Shown: piece after piece, positions 8,277 through 16,868 of the stretch | Numbering within the stretch: position 1 is the first letter of the stretch | Layout of the letters: every line of letters starts with the position of its first letter | DNA from: Pollutimonas sp963706785 | Lineage (GTDB): Bacteria > Pseudomonadota > Gammaproteobacteria > Burkholderiales > Burkholderiaceae_B | Assembly: GCA_963706785.1 (NCBI GenBank) | Contig: CAVPNJ010000004.1 | Coordinates: forward strand, 496,001-560,000 | Direction of reading: 5' to 3' | DNA: 64,000 bases | Notes under the pieces: model-generated | The model's database searches: none | What the model saw: only the letters and a program-made list of their open reading frames with translations | Told to the model about the DNA's origin: nothing | Position numbers and translations under genes: made by a program

Positions 8277-9449
8277 ATGAGCCATTATCAACCGGACGTA
8301 GAATCATTCTCCCTCGTGCGCGATGACGCGCTGTTTCGTCTTCAGCGAGCCATCGGCCTGATTCCCACTGACGGAAGTGGCATTTTGCGGCGGGCAATAA
8401 TTTACAGTCTATTCTGCTGGATACCTATTGTTATCTGGGCATTGATAACGGGACGCATGGTGTCTGATCACGACCCCGAGGCCTTGGCTGGGCACTATGG
8501 CATCCATGTCAGGTGTTTGATCGCCATTCCATTATTGATTATGGCAGAAGCAAGCGCACATACCATTGTCCCGAACTGCCTTGCCCAGTTCTTGCGCACT
8601 GGTTTAATTGATGAAAAATTAGAACCAAAGTTCCGAAATATTATCGCTGATTCGATGCGCTTGCGCGATCAAGTTTATCCGTGGATTGTCATTTTCGGAC
8701 TAGTCGTCGCTTGGACGATCGCTATAACTCTCTCGCCCAAACCTGATGAGATCTCATGGGCTGGCATGGAGGTGGAAGGGCTCGGTTTCGGAGCCTGGTG
8801 GTTCCTGCTAGTGGTCAGGCCTATGTTTGCGATTCTTTTATTCGCATGGTTATGGAGATTGGTCCTTGCAAGTATTGTGTTCTTTCGCATTGCAAGGTTG
8901 CCGTTAAGATTAGTACCAGCTCACCCTGATGGAGTTGGAGGGCTGGGCTTTATCGAACGGTTAGCTATCGTGTTTAGCCCTTTTGCATTCGCTGTTTCCG
9001 CTGTACTTGCGGCATCCTGGGCGCATCGTGTGATTCATCATGGGTTACAGGTCCCATCGCTTTACATTCAGATGGGGATGCTCGTCGTTATATTGGTCGT
9101 TTTAATTTTGATTCCGTTGCTTTTCTTCTCTCCCCTGCTGCTAGAAACAAAAAAACGTGCATTTCTTGATTATGGCGCATTACTTACGGAACACGGCCGC
9201 ATGGTGCATGGCCGCTGGATACAAGGTAAAAAAATAGAAAATGCTCCTGTACTTGACGCGCCTGAACTCGGCCCTGCAGCCGATATACAGACGCTATATC
9301 AAGCGGCTAAAGCGATGCGTCCGATCGTCTTTGGCAGGACTGCGTTCTTAATGGTAGTGCTGCCTACAGCTATTCCCATGTTGATGGTGGTGGCAACTCA
9401 ATGGCCTCTTCGCAGTACTCTTATCAAGCTTATGACCGCGCTTCTCTAA
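8277..9449 (+). CDS. Multi-pass inner membrane protein of unknown function
   Basis: I do not recognise a named family. The 390 residues begin with a cytoplasmic-looking segment of about 40, then about seven or eight hydrophobic helices, for example IIYSLFCWIPIVIWALI at about 40 and FLLVVRPMFAILLFAWLW at about 185. A polar loop RLPLRLVPAHPDGVGGLGF near 210-230 looks like a functional signature, and a charged cytoplasmic segment follows at about 290-345. ATG 8277 has AGGAAG nine bases upstream. It is flanked by a tRNA locus and a terminator, stands alone and looks accessory. Its AT content is slightly higher than that of its neighbours, which may indicate transfer; this is an impression only. 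Confidence 0.8.
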   Translation: MSHYQPDVESFSLVRDDALFRLQRAIGLIPTDGSGILRRAIIYSLFCWIPIVIWALITGRMVSDHDPEALAGHYGIHVRCLIAIPLLIMAEASAHTIVPNCLAQFLRTGLIDEKLEPKFRNIIADSMRLRDQVYPWIVIFGLVVAWTIAITLSPKPDEISWAGMEVEGLGFGAWWFLLVVRPMFAILLFAWLWRLVLASIVFFRIARLPLRLVPAHPDGVGGLGFIERLAIVFSPFAFAVSAVLAASWAHRVIHHGLQVPSLYIQMGMLVVILVVLILIPLLFFSPLLLETKKRAFLDYGALLTEHGRMVHGRWIQGKKIENAPVLDAPELGPAADIQTLYQAAKAMRPIVFGRTAFLMVVLPTAIPMLMVVATQWPLRSTLIKLMTALL

Positions 9450-9472
9450 AAAGCCTTGGTCCCACATACAAC

Positions 9473-9510
9473 AAACCCTGATCAGGCCTTCGCCGGTCAG
9501 GGTTTTCCTT
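9473..9510 (+). terminator. Terminator after the membrane protein gene
   Basis: An 11-bp stem (9473-9483 with 9495-9505, one T-G wobble) is followed by TTTTCCTTT. It lies 23 bases after the stop codon at 9447-9449. Confidence 0.75.
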
Positions 9511-9549
9511 TATCTGCGCCAGAGCGCAGCCGAGGCATAGCGCTATGCT

Positions 9550-9843
9550 TTAACCGATAAACGGGGCGGCGATCAAAGATAAGGCTCCGCCGGCAGCAAG
9601 GGCCGCCATATTGGGAAGATTGATGGCGCCGCTTTCGACATAGTCGTACACCGCTTTCGCCAAAACCGCCAAGCCCACACTAGCAGTGGCTATCCCAGTC
9701 CCTTCGGGAGCAAGAAAGGCAGCGAGCGCAATACCGGCCAGGAAATGAAACAATATAGTCAAGGTGCGCATCCCTGTGGAGCTTCCGACTTTCAGGAAAT
9801 CTGATGGGGTTTCGTAGGCGATGTTTAGTTTAGAAGTATTCAT
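9550..9843 (-). CDS. Small two-helix membrane protein, unknown function
   Basis: A 97-residue protein from ATG 9843; an in-frame TTG at 9855 would add four residues, and neither start has a good ribosome site. Two or three hydrophobic segments are visible: TILFHFLAGIALAAFLA, ASVGLAVLAKAVYDYV, and the C-terminal MAALAAGGALSLIAAPFIG. The N-terminus is polar. No catalytic motif or known family is apparent. It converges with the larger membrane protein gene across the 9473-9510 terminator. Coding status rests on reading-frame length and a membrane-like composition, so confidence is moderate. Confidence 0.55.
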   Translation of the reverse strand: MNTSKLNIAYETPSDFLKVGSSTGMRTLTILFHFLAGIALAAFLAPEGTGIATASVGLAVLAKAVYDYVESGAINLPNMAALAAGGALSLIAAPFIG

Positions 9844-10446
9844 CAAATACACCAACGGGGGTGCCAGGGTGGAAGCGATAAAAAAATTTCGCGTGGAGCG
9901 CGTGGCGAATAGAAACCCGAGTTAATCGGAACGCGAAGGAATTTACCAGCCGCCAAATGTCCGGGTTTCTACTAATTTAAAACTACCAAAAGCAACAGCG
10001 CAGGGGTCAAGGACGCAAATAAGCGAGCCCCATGTACAGAAATCAGGTCAAAAGAACGCAGTCACGTTCGGTTGCTTTTTTCAATATTACCATATAACTA
10101 CAGTTACTTTTAGGCCGAATGCCGGCTTACTTTGGGGTAGTCAATACCGCTAAAAAGCCTAGCAATATCGGCCACATAGCCTATAAAACAAGTAACAAAA
10201 CGACCGGCTCGTAATTTGTAAATGCAAGCGCGATGCAACCGGTGATTTCATAATTTTGAAATAAATATCAATTTGAAACAACGCCTTTTATTACTTTTTT
10301 GTGAAGATTCAAGGCTTTTTTTTTCCGTTGTATTTGAATGCGGTTTGTTACAGAGACACCAATCCCCTCTGATAAAGTGCACCGTCACTAAACATTTACT
10401 GACGCGAGCCGCGCAGACGTAACGCTTTGAAGAGGAGGTAAGCGAT
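9844..10446. other. AT-rich non-coding region before the polysaccharide locus
   Basis: About 600 bp without a supported gene. The part from about 10050 to 10340 is clearly richer in A+T than the surroundings, including a run of nine or ten T near 10315. This is typical of promoter regions of surface-polysaccharide loci and of H-NS-like silencer targets. The promoter for the antiterminator gene at 10447 must be here, but I could not pick one convincing -35/-10 pair. Confidence 0.5.
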
Positions 10447-11088
10447 TTGCTTTGTACACAGGGCACACCTTCTGAAGAAATGCTGGACACCGCCTCTTCG
10501 GCGGGCGCTCCATCAGACGCGAAGTCCAGCGACATCTGGTACGTGGCTTACACCAAGCCCCGTCACGAGCGGATAGCGGAAACGAATCTGAATCGACAGG
10601 CTTTTCAGACCTACCTTCCATTATTCAAGACCTTCAAAATGCCGTCGGCCAGAACGCGTAGTCAAACTGACGGAAGCAGTCACGGCTCGCCACGGACGCC
10701 GGAGCCCGCGGTAAAGGGGTTGACTTCTTACGAGCCGATGTTCCCGCGTTACCTATTTTTCAGGCCCTCAAGCCCCAAGCAGTCCATCGCAGCAGCACGA
10801 TCCAGCAGGGGCGTCAGCCATTTAGTGTCGTTCGGCAGCGAGCTTGCGCAGGCTTCGTCGGATCTTTTAGAGATTATCCGTGAAGTGGAAAGCCATCGTA
10901 ATCGCTTAGAGCTGGATGCCATTACCCCGTTCCAGCCTGGGGCACTCGTCCGGCTACGGGATAACCCTTTAGCGGGAATGGAGGGAGTGATTCATGCCGT
11001 CGGAGCCAAGCGAGTACTACTGCTTATGGAAGTACTTGGTCAAAGAAAATTGGTGAAGGTAAAGCCGGGACAGATCGAAATTGTCTAG
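10447..11088 (+). CDS. NusG-family transcription antiterminator (RfaH/LoaP type)
   Basis: Specialised NusG paralogues load on RNA polymerase at a leader signal and let it read through long operons. The TTG at 10447 has a strong GGAGGT ribosome site seven bases upstream. After about 28 polar residues the NusG N-terminal domain begins with WYVAYTKPRHERIAETNL; it contains LPLFKTFKM and FPRYLFFRP, the polymerase-binding fold. A linker leads to a KOW domain at about 163-213 (GALVRLRDNPLAGMEGVI, ending KVKPGQIEIV). A polar insertion of about 30 residues (roughly 65-95) lengthens the NGN domain. General NusG sits in the rpl/sec region, so this gene, directly before wza, is a dedicated paralogue. RfaH or LoaP cannot be told apart without alignment. 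Confidence 0.9.
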   Translation: MLCTQGTPSEEMLDTASSAGAPSDAKSSDIWYVAYTKPRHERIAETNLNRQAFQTYLPLFKTFKMPSARTRSQTDGSSHGSPRTPEPAVKGLTSYEPMFPRYLFFRPSSPKQSIAAARSSRGVSHLVSFGSELAQASSDLLEIIREVESHRNRLELDAITPFQPGALVRLRDNPLAGMEGVIHAVGAKRVLLLMEVLGQRKLVKVKPGQIEIV

Positions 11089-11375
11089 AACCTAGAAGCT
11101 ATCCATCGACCGCAGTCTTAATAGATATCTGACTGCGCATACCTCCGAACCTAAGGGCGGTGCTACCGCCATTTTCCGCACTATCTGCGGAATACACGCA
11201 AATCGCGTAAGCGATAAGGCGAAGTTTTGGCCGTGGGCACCACAGTGCCCCAAATAAGAGCCAGCCAACTGAGCGTTTTCTGTCATTTCGGCAAAAAACA
11301 CTGCGGTAGCCTGCCCGGCCACTTTGTAAACCATAGAACATACGTTCTAAATCTACGTTTTTAAAAGTTCATTTG
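11089..11375 (+). ncRNA. Structured untranslated leader of the polysaccharide operon
   Basis: The 287 bases between the antiterminator and wza contain consecutive perfect inverted repeats. TCTAG/CTAGA spans the stop region (11084-11096). CGCAGTC (11111-11117) pairs with GACTGCG (11131-11137). GGCGGT/ACCGCC (11156-11170) has a 3-base loop. TTCCGCA/TGCGGAA (11174-11192) has a 5-base loop. ATCGC/GCGAT (11202-11215) has a GTAA tetraloop. GGGCAC/GTGCCC (11235-11250) is nested in TTTGG/CCAAA (11226-11254). An ops-like sequence follows at 11302. Two overlapping 80-codon frames on the minus strand look like by-products of this structure. I infer a cis-acting antitermination or attenuation RNA, not a separate gene. 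Confidence 0.6.
11302..11313 (+). promoter_or_regulatory. ops-like element
   Basis: TGCGGTAGCCTG matches 10 of 12 bases of the Escherichia coli ops pause and RfaH-recruitment sequence GGCGGTAGCGTG. It is on the sense strand, 64 bp before the wza start codon, as in JUMPstart leaders. A second GGCGGTAGC lies on the minus strand within the 11156-11170 hairpin. The functional assignment is inferred. Confidence 0.55.
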
Positions 11376-12551
11376 ATGAGAACAAAGGTTTCACCTCGAG
11401 ATTCCAGTTTTACCAACCGCTATACGACTCTTTTCACCATTATCGGCGCGGCTTTCGTGCTGTCGGCGTGCACCTTTTCGCCGGGTATGCATATGGGAAG
11501 TCCTAAGGCGGTCCAGGAGTCCTTTGAAAGCGACGAAGCCCCCGAAGGCGCGCTGACCAAGATTACAAGAGATCTTATCAGCCAGCAACGAACCAGCCTT
11601 TCGACGGAAGTCAAGAAAGACGTGCAGCGGTTGTTCGGCGTTGGGAAGCCCTATCGGATTGGCACGGGCGATATCGTCAATATTGTCGTTTGGGGGCATC
11701 CTGAACTGGCTTTGGCTCCGGCGACCTCCAACCGCAGCACTGGATCATCGAGCCAGGCTGACGTCGGCAATGGATACAACGTCAACCCGGAGGGAATTAT
11801 CCAGTTTCCTCTACTCGGGCCGGTCAAGCTGGCTGGCCTGACCGAAAACCAGGCTCGTGAACTATTAACCAAACGACTTGCCAAGTACGTCAAGGATCCG
11901 CAATTGACGGTACGAATGCAGGCATATCGGCATGAACGCGTTTATGTAGACGGCGAAGTACGTGAACCGGGCCTGCAGACCATGGACGACATCCCCATGA
12001 CCCTGCCGGAAGCGATCAACCGCGCGGGCGGCTTTACGCCGACAGCCGATCGTTCATCTGTCATTCTTACCCGCGGAGGCAAATCGACTGAGATAAATCT
12101 TCCCCAGTTGACCCGTTTGGGAGTGAACCCTAATCGGATTCTTCTCGCAGGAGGCGACCTGCTACGTGTCGTAGATCGAAACGAGTCCAAGATTTTCGTT
12201 CTGGGAGAGGTTTCGGCACCCCGCGCCCTGCAGATGAATGATGGCCGATTGTCGTTGACTGAAGCGCTCGGTGAGGCAGGAGGAGCCAGCCCCCTTACAT
12301 CGGACCCCCAGCAAATTTACGTAATTCGTAAAGTCCCCAAAGAACGGAATGCGGATAACGACCAGGCGCAAATTTATCACCTGGATGCGGGATCGCCTTC
12401 TGCCTTCATGTTGGCAAATGATTTTGAGTTGAAGCCGCGTGACGTTGTGTATGTGGACGCCGCACCGGTCGTCCGCTGGAACCGCGTGATCAGTAACGTC
12501 CTGCCAAGTTACGACAGCCTGTTCATCAACACTCGAAACACCACTAAATAG
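11376..12551 (+). CDS. wza: Polysaccharide export outer membrane lipoprotein (Wza-type)
   Basis: Wza forms the octameric outer-membrane channel for capsule or exopolysaccharide. From ATG 11376 (a TTG directly before it is also in frame) the protein has 391 residues. The signal peptide ends in lipobox LSAC with Cys 32. The export domain around residues 85-195 contains GKPYRIGTGDIVNIVVWGHP, followed by two SLBB-type repeats (VYVDGEVREPGLQTM and IFVLGEVSAPRALQM) and a C-terminal amphipathic segment near VVRWNRVISNVLPSYDSL. No strong ribosome site is visible, which may tie translation to leader structure or to antiterminator-ribosome coupling as described for RfaH. First gene after the leader; wzb follows by 10 bases. 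Confidence 0.92.
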   Translation: MRTKVSPRDSSFTNRYTTLFTIIGAAFVLSACTFSPGMHMGSPKAVQESFESDEAPEGALTKITRDLISQQRTSLSTEVKKDVQRLFGVGKPYRIGTGDIVNIVVWGHPELALAPATSNRSTGSSSQADVGNGYNVNPEGIIQFPLLGPVKLAGLTENQARELLTKRLAKYVKDPQLTVRMQAYRHERVYVDGEVREPGLQTMDDIPMTLPEAINRAGGFTPTADRSSVILTRGGKSTEINLPQLTRLGVNPNRILLAGGDLLRVVDRNESKIFVLGEVSAPRALQMNDGRLSLTEALGEAGGASPLTSDPQQIYVIRKVPKERNADNDQAQIYHLDAGSPSAFMLANDFELKPRDVVYVDAAPVVRWNRVISNVLPSYDSLFINTRNTTK

Positions 12552-12561
12552 GCGATCTATC

Positions 12562-13005
12562 ATGGACTCCATCCTAGTCGTCTGCGTCGGAAACATTTGC
12601 CGCAGCCCCGTGGCAGAAGCCATGCTCAAGAAAGAGTTTCCTGACAAGTCCATCTGGTCCGCCGGTTTGGCGGCTTTGGTGGGGAAGTCAGCCGACCCGC
12701 TTGCTCAAGAGGTCGCTGCGCGGCATGGCCTCGATTTGTCGCAACATCGGGCTCAGCAGATGGCTGGCTGGATGTGCACACGGGCTGACCTGATACTGGT
12801 CATGGAGACTACGCATAAGCGCGAAATGGAACAACAGCAACCCATGTCACGAGGAAAAATACATTGTTTGGGCGACCTAGGCCCATCCAATCTATTTCAA
12901 ATCGCCGACCCCTACCGGCAAGCCCTCGATGCCTTCGAAGCCGCTCACGCAGCAATAGATCGCGGCGTCAAATACTGGTCCGACCGCATCAGGCTATTGA
13001 GTTGA
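12562..13005 (+). CDS. wzb: Low-molecular-weight protein-tyrosine phosphatase (Wzb-type)
   Basis: Wzb dephosphorylates the tyrosine kinase Wzc; the cycle is needed for polymer export. The 147 residues have the phosphatase loop C-x5-R at C8-R14 (CVGNICRS) and the general-acid aspartate in IADPYRQ near residue 115. The length is typical. It sits 10 bases after wza and before wzc, the classical wza-wzb-wzc order. Confidence 0.95.
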   Translation: MDSILVVCVGNICRSPVAEAMLKKEFPDKSIWSAGLAALVGKSADPLAQEVAARHGLDLSQHRAQQMAGWMCTRADLILVMETTHKREMEQQQPMSRGKIHCLGDLGPSNLFQIADPYRQALDAFEAAHAAIDRGVKYWSDRIRLLS

Positions 13006-13096
13006 AACGCCCTGCCGGATCGCCCTTCCCCGCCGTTGTGTGTCGCAGTGCCTATACACATACATGTGCGCCAACATCAAGCTGCCTATCAAGCGA

Positions 13097-15328
13097 ATGA
13101 CTACACCAAACGACAATACCCCCCCCAGCCTTTCCGAACTGCGAGATAACGACGATATCAATTTCCTGGGATTGTTGGATGTGGTTCTCGAAGCGCGCTG
13201 GTTGATAGCCGCCATAGCTCTCGCCACAACGCTGCTAGGTGGCACATACGCCTTTCTTAGCCAACCAGTTTATCAAGCCGACAGTTTGATTCAGGTAGAA
13301 CAAAGCCAGGGTACCAGCAGCAATCTGTTAAGTGAAATGTCCACCCTATTCGACGTGCAATCATCTGCATCTGCCGAGATCGAGATTCTGCGATCGCGAC
13401 TAGTGGTCGGACAGGCGGTCGACAATCTGCAGCTTTACCTGAGCGCAAGCCCCAACTACGTTCCTTTCATCGGACCCTGGCTGGCCGCACGCGCCACCGA
13501 ATTATCGGATCCCGGCTTTCTAGGTTTTGGTAGATACGTGTCCGGCACCGAGTCTATACGCCTGGGGGTACTCGACGTTCCGACCCATCTCGAGGGCCAG
13601 GGTCTTACCGTACTGGTCACCGCAGAGGGGTACGAACTGCTGGACGCCGAAGGCCGCAAACTGACGGAAGGCAAAGTTGGCGTCGCCAGCGACTTTGATG
13701 TTGACGGAGAGCCGGGGAAGATTCTGATCAGCGAACTGAACGGCAAGCCCAATGCTGCATTCACGGTAGTGCGCCGCTCGCGACTGGCGATGATTAGAGG
13801 CCTGCAGGACGGACTGGCTATTACGGAAAAAGGCAAGCAATCCGGAGTCTTGTCCATTACCCTTGCCGGTACAAATCCCGCCAAAATCACCAAGACGTTG
13901 AATGCAGTCGGATCCGCGTACGTACAACAAAACGTTGAACGCAAAGCGGCGGAGGCAGAGAAGTCGCTAGCCTTTCTGGACGATTTCCTGCCTGAGCTTA
14001 AAAGAAAAATGGACGAAGCCGCCGATAAATATACGCAGTTTCGCGATGCTCATGGAACATTCGACTTGGGCACAGAAGGTTCGTTGTCATTGAACACGTC
14101 GGTCGGACTGGAAACCCAGCTATTCGACCTTGAGCAAAAAAGGCGGGAACTGAGTTCACAATTTACGGATGAACATCCCAACATCAAATTGATCGACGAA
14201 CAGATACGCGCGTTAAAGCAGCAAATCTCACAGCTATCCGGCCAAATAAAGAAACTGCCCGATCTGGAGCAGCAATTGCTAAACCTGATGCGCGACGTCA
14301 AGGTTAATGGCGAGCTTTACGTGAACCTGCTGAATAGCGCCCAACAACTCAGGCTGGTCAAGGAAGGTAAGGTCGGCAATGTGCGCGTCGTTGATACCGC
14401 CGTAGCACCGGAAACCCCCATCAAGCCCAATCGGGCGATGATTCTTGCCATAGCAGCCTTGTTCGGCCTCGCAATGGGCGTTGGCGTTGCGCTGTTACGC
14501 AACATGATGCGGCCCGGTATCAAGGACCCCGCCGACATCGAATCGACGTTGGGACTGCATGTATTTGCCACCGTACCGCATTCTGAACCGCAGATCGCGC
14601 TGCATGGATTGATATCCAAACGCGTAGCCGGCAAACATGTGCTCGCTGCGATCTCCCCTCGTGACCCAGCGGTGGAAAGCCTGCGCAGTCTGAGGACAGC
14701 AATGCAGTTTGCCATGCTGGATGCCACAAATAATGTCGTGCTGTTTACAGGGCCGACTCCGGGCATTGGCAAGTCGTTTACCAGCGTCAACTTCGCCACC
14801 GTGGTCGGCGCTGCCGGTAAGCGGATACTGCTGGTCGATGCCGACCTACGCAAAGGCTATATCAACCAGTACTTTGGGCTTGAACGCAATAACGGCCTAA
14901 GCGAACTTATCGCCGGCGGACGTTCTTTAGAACAAGTTATACATAAGGATGTCGTGCCTAATGTAGACCTGATCACCACGGGCGTGCTGCCGCCCAACCC
15001 CGCAGAGTTGCTGTTGTCTCCCGCAACAGCCAGCGTCCTACGCGAAATGTCCGCCCGCTACGACATGGTGCTTTTCGACACCAGTCCTGTACTGGCCGTA
15101 TCAGATGCCGTTGCACTCGCTGGTCTCGCGGGCACCGTGTTCTTGCTTGCCAGAGCTGAAATCAGCACCTTGGGGGAAATCGAAGAGTCGACCAAGCGAC
15201 TGCTCCAGGCCGGCACGCGTGTCAAGGGCGTTATTTTCAACGGGCTTACCGCTACGACTCGGAGGTATGGCTCGAAATATGGAAATTACAAGTACACCAA
15301 CTACGAATACGAAGCCGAGAAGTCCTGA
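13097..15328 (+). CDS. wzc: Polysaccharide co-polymerase and BY-kinase (Wzc-type)
   Basis: Wzc controls chain length and export and autophosphorylates on C-terminal tyrosines. From ATG 13097 it has 743 residues; the frame opens earlier at 13040, but that part lacks family features. A first membrane helix at about 33-55 (LIAAIALATTLLGGTYAFL) opens the periplasmic Wzz domain; a coiled coil follows, and a second helix lies near 455 (AMILAIAALFGLAMGVGVALL). The cytoplasmic kinase has Walker A GPTPGIGKS near residue 550, Walker A' ILLVDADLRKG and Walker B MVLFDTSPVL. The C-terminus carries six tyrosines within its last 22 residues, the substrate cluster of Wzb. The ribosome site before 13097 is weak. 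Confidence 0.93.
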   Translation: MTTPNDNTPPSLSELRDNDDINFLGLLDVVLEARWLIAAIALATTLLGGTYAFLSQPVYQADSLIQVEQSQGTSSNLLSEMSTLFDVQSSASAEIEILRSRLVVGQAVDNLQLYLSASPNYVPFIGPWLAARATELSDPGFLGFGRYVSGTESIRLGVLDVPTHLEGQGLTVLVTAEGYELLDAEGRKLTEGKVGVASDFDVDGEPGKILISELNGKPNAAFTVVRRSRLAMIRGLQDGLAITEKGKQSGVLSITLAGTNPAKITKTLNAVGSAYVQQNVERKAAEAEKSLAFLDDFLPELKRKMDEAADKYTQFRDAHGTFDLGTEGSLSLNTSVGLETQLFDLEQKRRELSSQFTDEHPNIKLIDEQIRALKQQISQLSGQIKKLPDLEQQLLNLMRDVKVNGELYVNLLNSAQQLRLVKEGKVGNVRVVDTAVAPETPIKPNRAMILAIAALFGLAMGVGVALLRNMMRPGIKDPADIESTLGLHVFATVPHSEPQIALHGLISKRVAGKHVLAAISPRDPAVESLRSLRTAMQFAMLDATNNVVLFTGPTPGIGKSFTSVNFATVVGAAGKRILLVDADLRKGYINQYFGLERNNGLSELIAGGRSLEQVIHKDVVPNVDLITTGVLPPNPAELLLSPATASVLREMSARYDMVLFDTSPVLAVSDAVALAGLAGTVFLLARAEISTLGEIEESTKRLLQAGTRVKGVIFNGLTATTRRYGSKYGNYKYTNYEYEAEKS

Positions 15329-15330
15329 CA

Positions 15331-16866
15331 GTGAGCAGCCTTAACAGGAAAATCGGAATAGGTATTGTCTGGAACATAGCGAATATGTTCGTCAGCCGCG
15401 GTGCGTCTGTGATTTTTACCTTGTTCCTGGCCAGATTCTTGGCGCCGGATGCGTTCGGACTGATGGCCATGATTGCCATCTGCTACGCCCTCGCCGACGC
15501 TCTGATGACCTCAGGGTTCGGGCAAGCGATCATCCGACAAAAGCAGCTTGAACCCATCGACCTTTCTACGGCGTTCTTTACCAATCTGGGCTTCAGCTTC
15601 ATTACTTATCTGCTGATTTACCTGGTGGCACCCTGGGCAGCGGAGTTCTACGAGCAGCCTGAGCTCACGCAGTTGATTCGGGTTACCGGCCTGGTGCTTT
15701 TCATCAATTCGCTAAAGGTCGTGCAACAGGCATTATTGAACCGCAATATGGATTTCAAATCCCTTATGCGAGTCAATTCAATTGCAACGATAGCTGCAGG
15801 AATCGTGGCGGTGTCGATGGCCTATGCCGGTTTTGGAGTCTGGAGCCTCGTAGCGCAATTCATGGTATCGGCGGTGGTATCGACGAGCATGCTTTGGCTG
15901 TCCAGCACCTGGCGTCCCAGCTTTTCGTTCAGCGTGGCATCGTTCAAAACGATGTTTAGTTTCGGCTCACGGCTAACCCTGGAAAGTACGTTGAATGTCT
16001 TGTACGAAAACTCATACATTCTCGTGATTGGCAAGATGTTTACCCCCGAGGTCACTGGCCTGTACTACTTTGCAAAGCGGATTCGCGATTTGATTGTCGA
16101 TCAAGCCAATAGCGCCGTGCAACAGGCAACTTATCCGGCCATGGCGCAAATCCAGGATGAAAATGCCGGCTTGAAAAAAATGTACCGGTTGATTATTCAG
16201 CTGCTGTTCTTTGTTATCACTCCAAGCCTGCTGATTATTTCCCTGCTCGCAGAGCCACTGTTCCAGATCGCTTTCAACGAGCGCTGGCTACCGGCAGTGC
16301 CTTATCTGCAATTGCTATGTATAGCCGGGATCCTGTTCCCCATACAGGCCGTCAATTTCAATATGCTCAAAGTCAAAGGTCGGACTGACCTGATCCTATA
16401 CCTGGGCCTCGTCAAAAAGGGCCTCCATCTCGCCCTGCTGGCAGCATCGGTCCCGTATGGAATCGTCGGCATCTTGATCAGCCAAATTATTGCCGTCGTG
16501 CTGTCTTCCTTGCCTTATATGTACTACTCGTCAGCGTTGATCGGCTATCGCCTATGCGAGCAAGTAATCGACATTTTCAAGCCGGTAGCAGCGTCTTCCG
16601 CGGCGGTCGCGGCGACCGCTTTACTCTTGAACGCGATTGACGTATCGCCCTTATGGTCGGCAGTGGTCGGGGGAATGGCATTTTCCATTCTTTACCTGAT
16701 GATCAGCCATCTCGCCAGAATCGAGGCCTACGTTCTTATGAAACACAAACTGCTTGCCCTTTTGTCTCGCCACATGCGAACGAAGAGCGGCCAAGACTCG
16801 TGCCTAATGAAACACACCACCAGGGACGAAGCTTATGGAACAGAAAGAAGTGCGGAAAGGAATTAA
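15331..16866 (+). CDS. wzx: Wzx/WzxC-type lipid-linked oligosaccharide flippase
   Basis: Flippases of the PST/MOP family move undecaprenyl-PP-linked repeat units to the periplasm. GTG 15331 follows the wzc stop by two bases. The 511 residues contain about 12-14 hydrophobic helices, starting GIGIVWNIANMFVSRGASV and FLARFLAPDAFGLMAMI. The Gly and Phe pattern (FLAPDAFG, GFGQAIIRQK) is that of the WzxC group, which handles colanic-acid-like units. The C-terminal 50 residues are polar and not conserved-looking. The stop at 16864-16866 lies two bases before the next ATG, so translation is coupled. Confidence 0.9.
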   Translation: MSSLNRKIGIGIVWNIANMFVSRGASVIFTLFLARFLAPDAFGLMAMIAICYALADALMTSGFGQAIIRQKQLEPIDLSTAFFTNLGFSFITYLLIYLVAPWAAEFYEQPELTQLIRVTGLVLFINSLKVVQQALLNRNMDFKSLMRVNSIATIAAGIVAVSMAYAGFGVWSLVAQFMVSAVVSTSMLWLSSTWRPSFSFSVASFKTMFSFGSRLTLESTLNVLYENSYILVIGKMFTPEVTGLYYFAKRIRDLIVDQANSAVQQATYPAMAQIQDENAGLKKMYRLIIQLLFFVITPSLLIISLLAEPLFQIAFNERWLPAVPYLQLLCIAGILFPIQAVNFNMLKVKGRTDLILYLGLVKKGLHLALLAASVPYGIVGILISQIIAVVLSSLPYMYYSSALIGYRLCEQVIDIFKPVAASSAAVAATALLLNAIDVSPLWSAVVGGMAFSILYLMISHLARIEAYVLMKHKLLALLSRHMRTKSGQDSCLMKHTTRDEAYGTERSAERN

Positions 16867-16868
16867 CA

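Noticed and set aside
7859..10446. Integrated element bounded by a repeat of the tRNA-Cys 3' end
   Set aside because: No second copy of the tRNA end and no integrase or transposase gene were found, so an att site cannot be claimed.
10248..10621. Minus-strand frames at 10248-10535 and 10388-10621
   Set aside because: They cover the antiterminator start and the AT-rich promoter region in the wrong strand and show no family features.
11092..11341. Two overlapping 80-codon frames on the minus strand in the leader before wza
   Set aside because: They overlap each other in different frames, resemble no protein, and lie in DNA dominated by inverted repeats; the stem-loop leader explains the region better.
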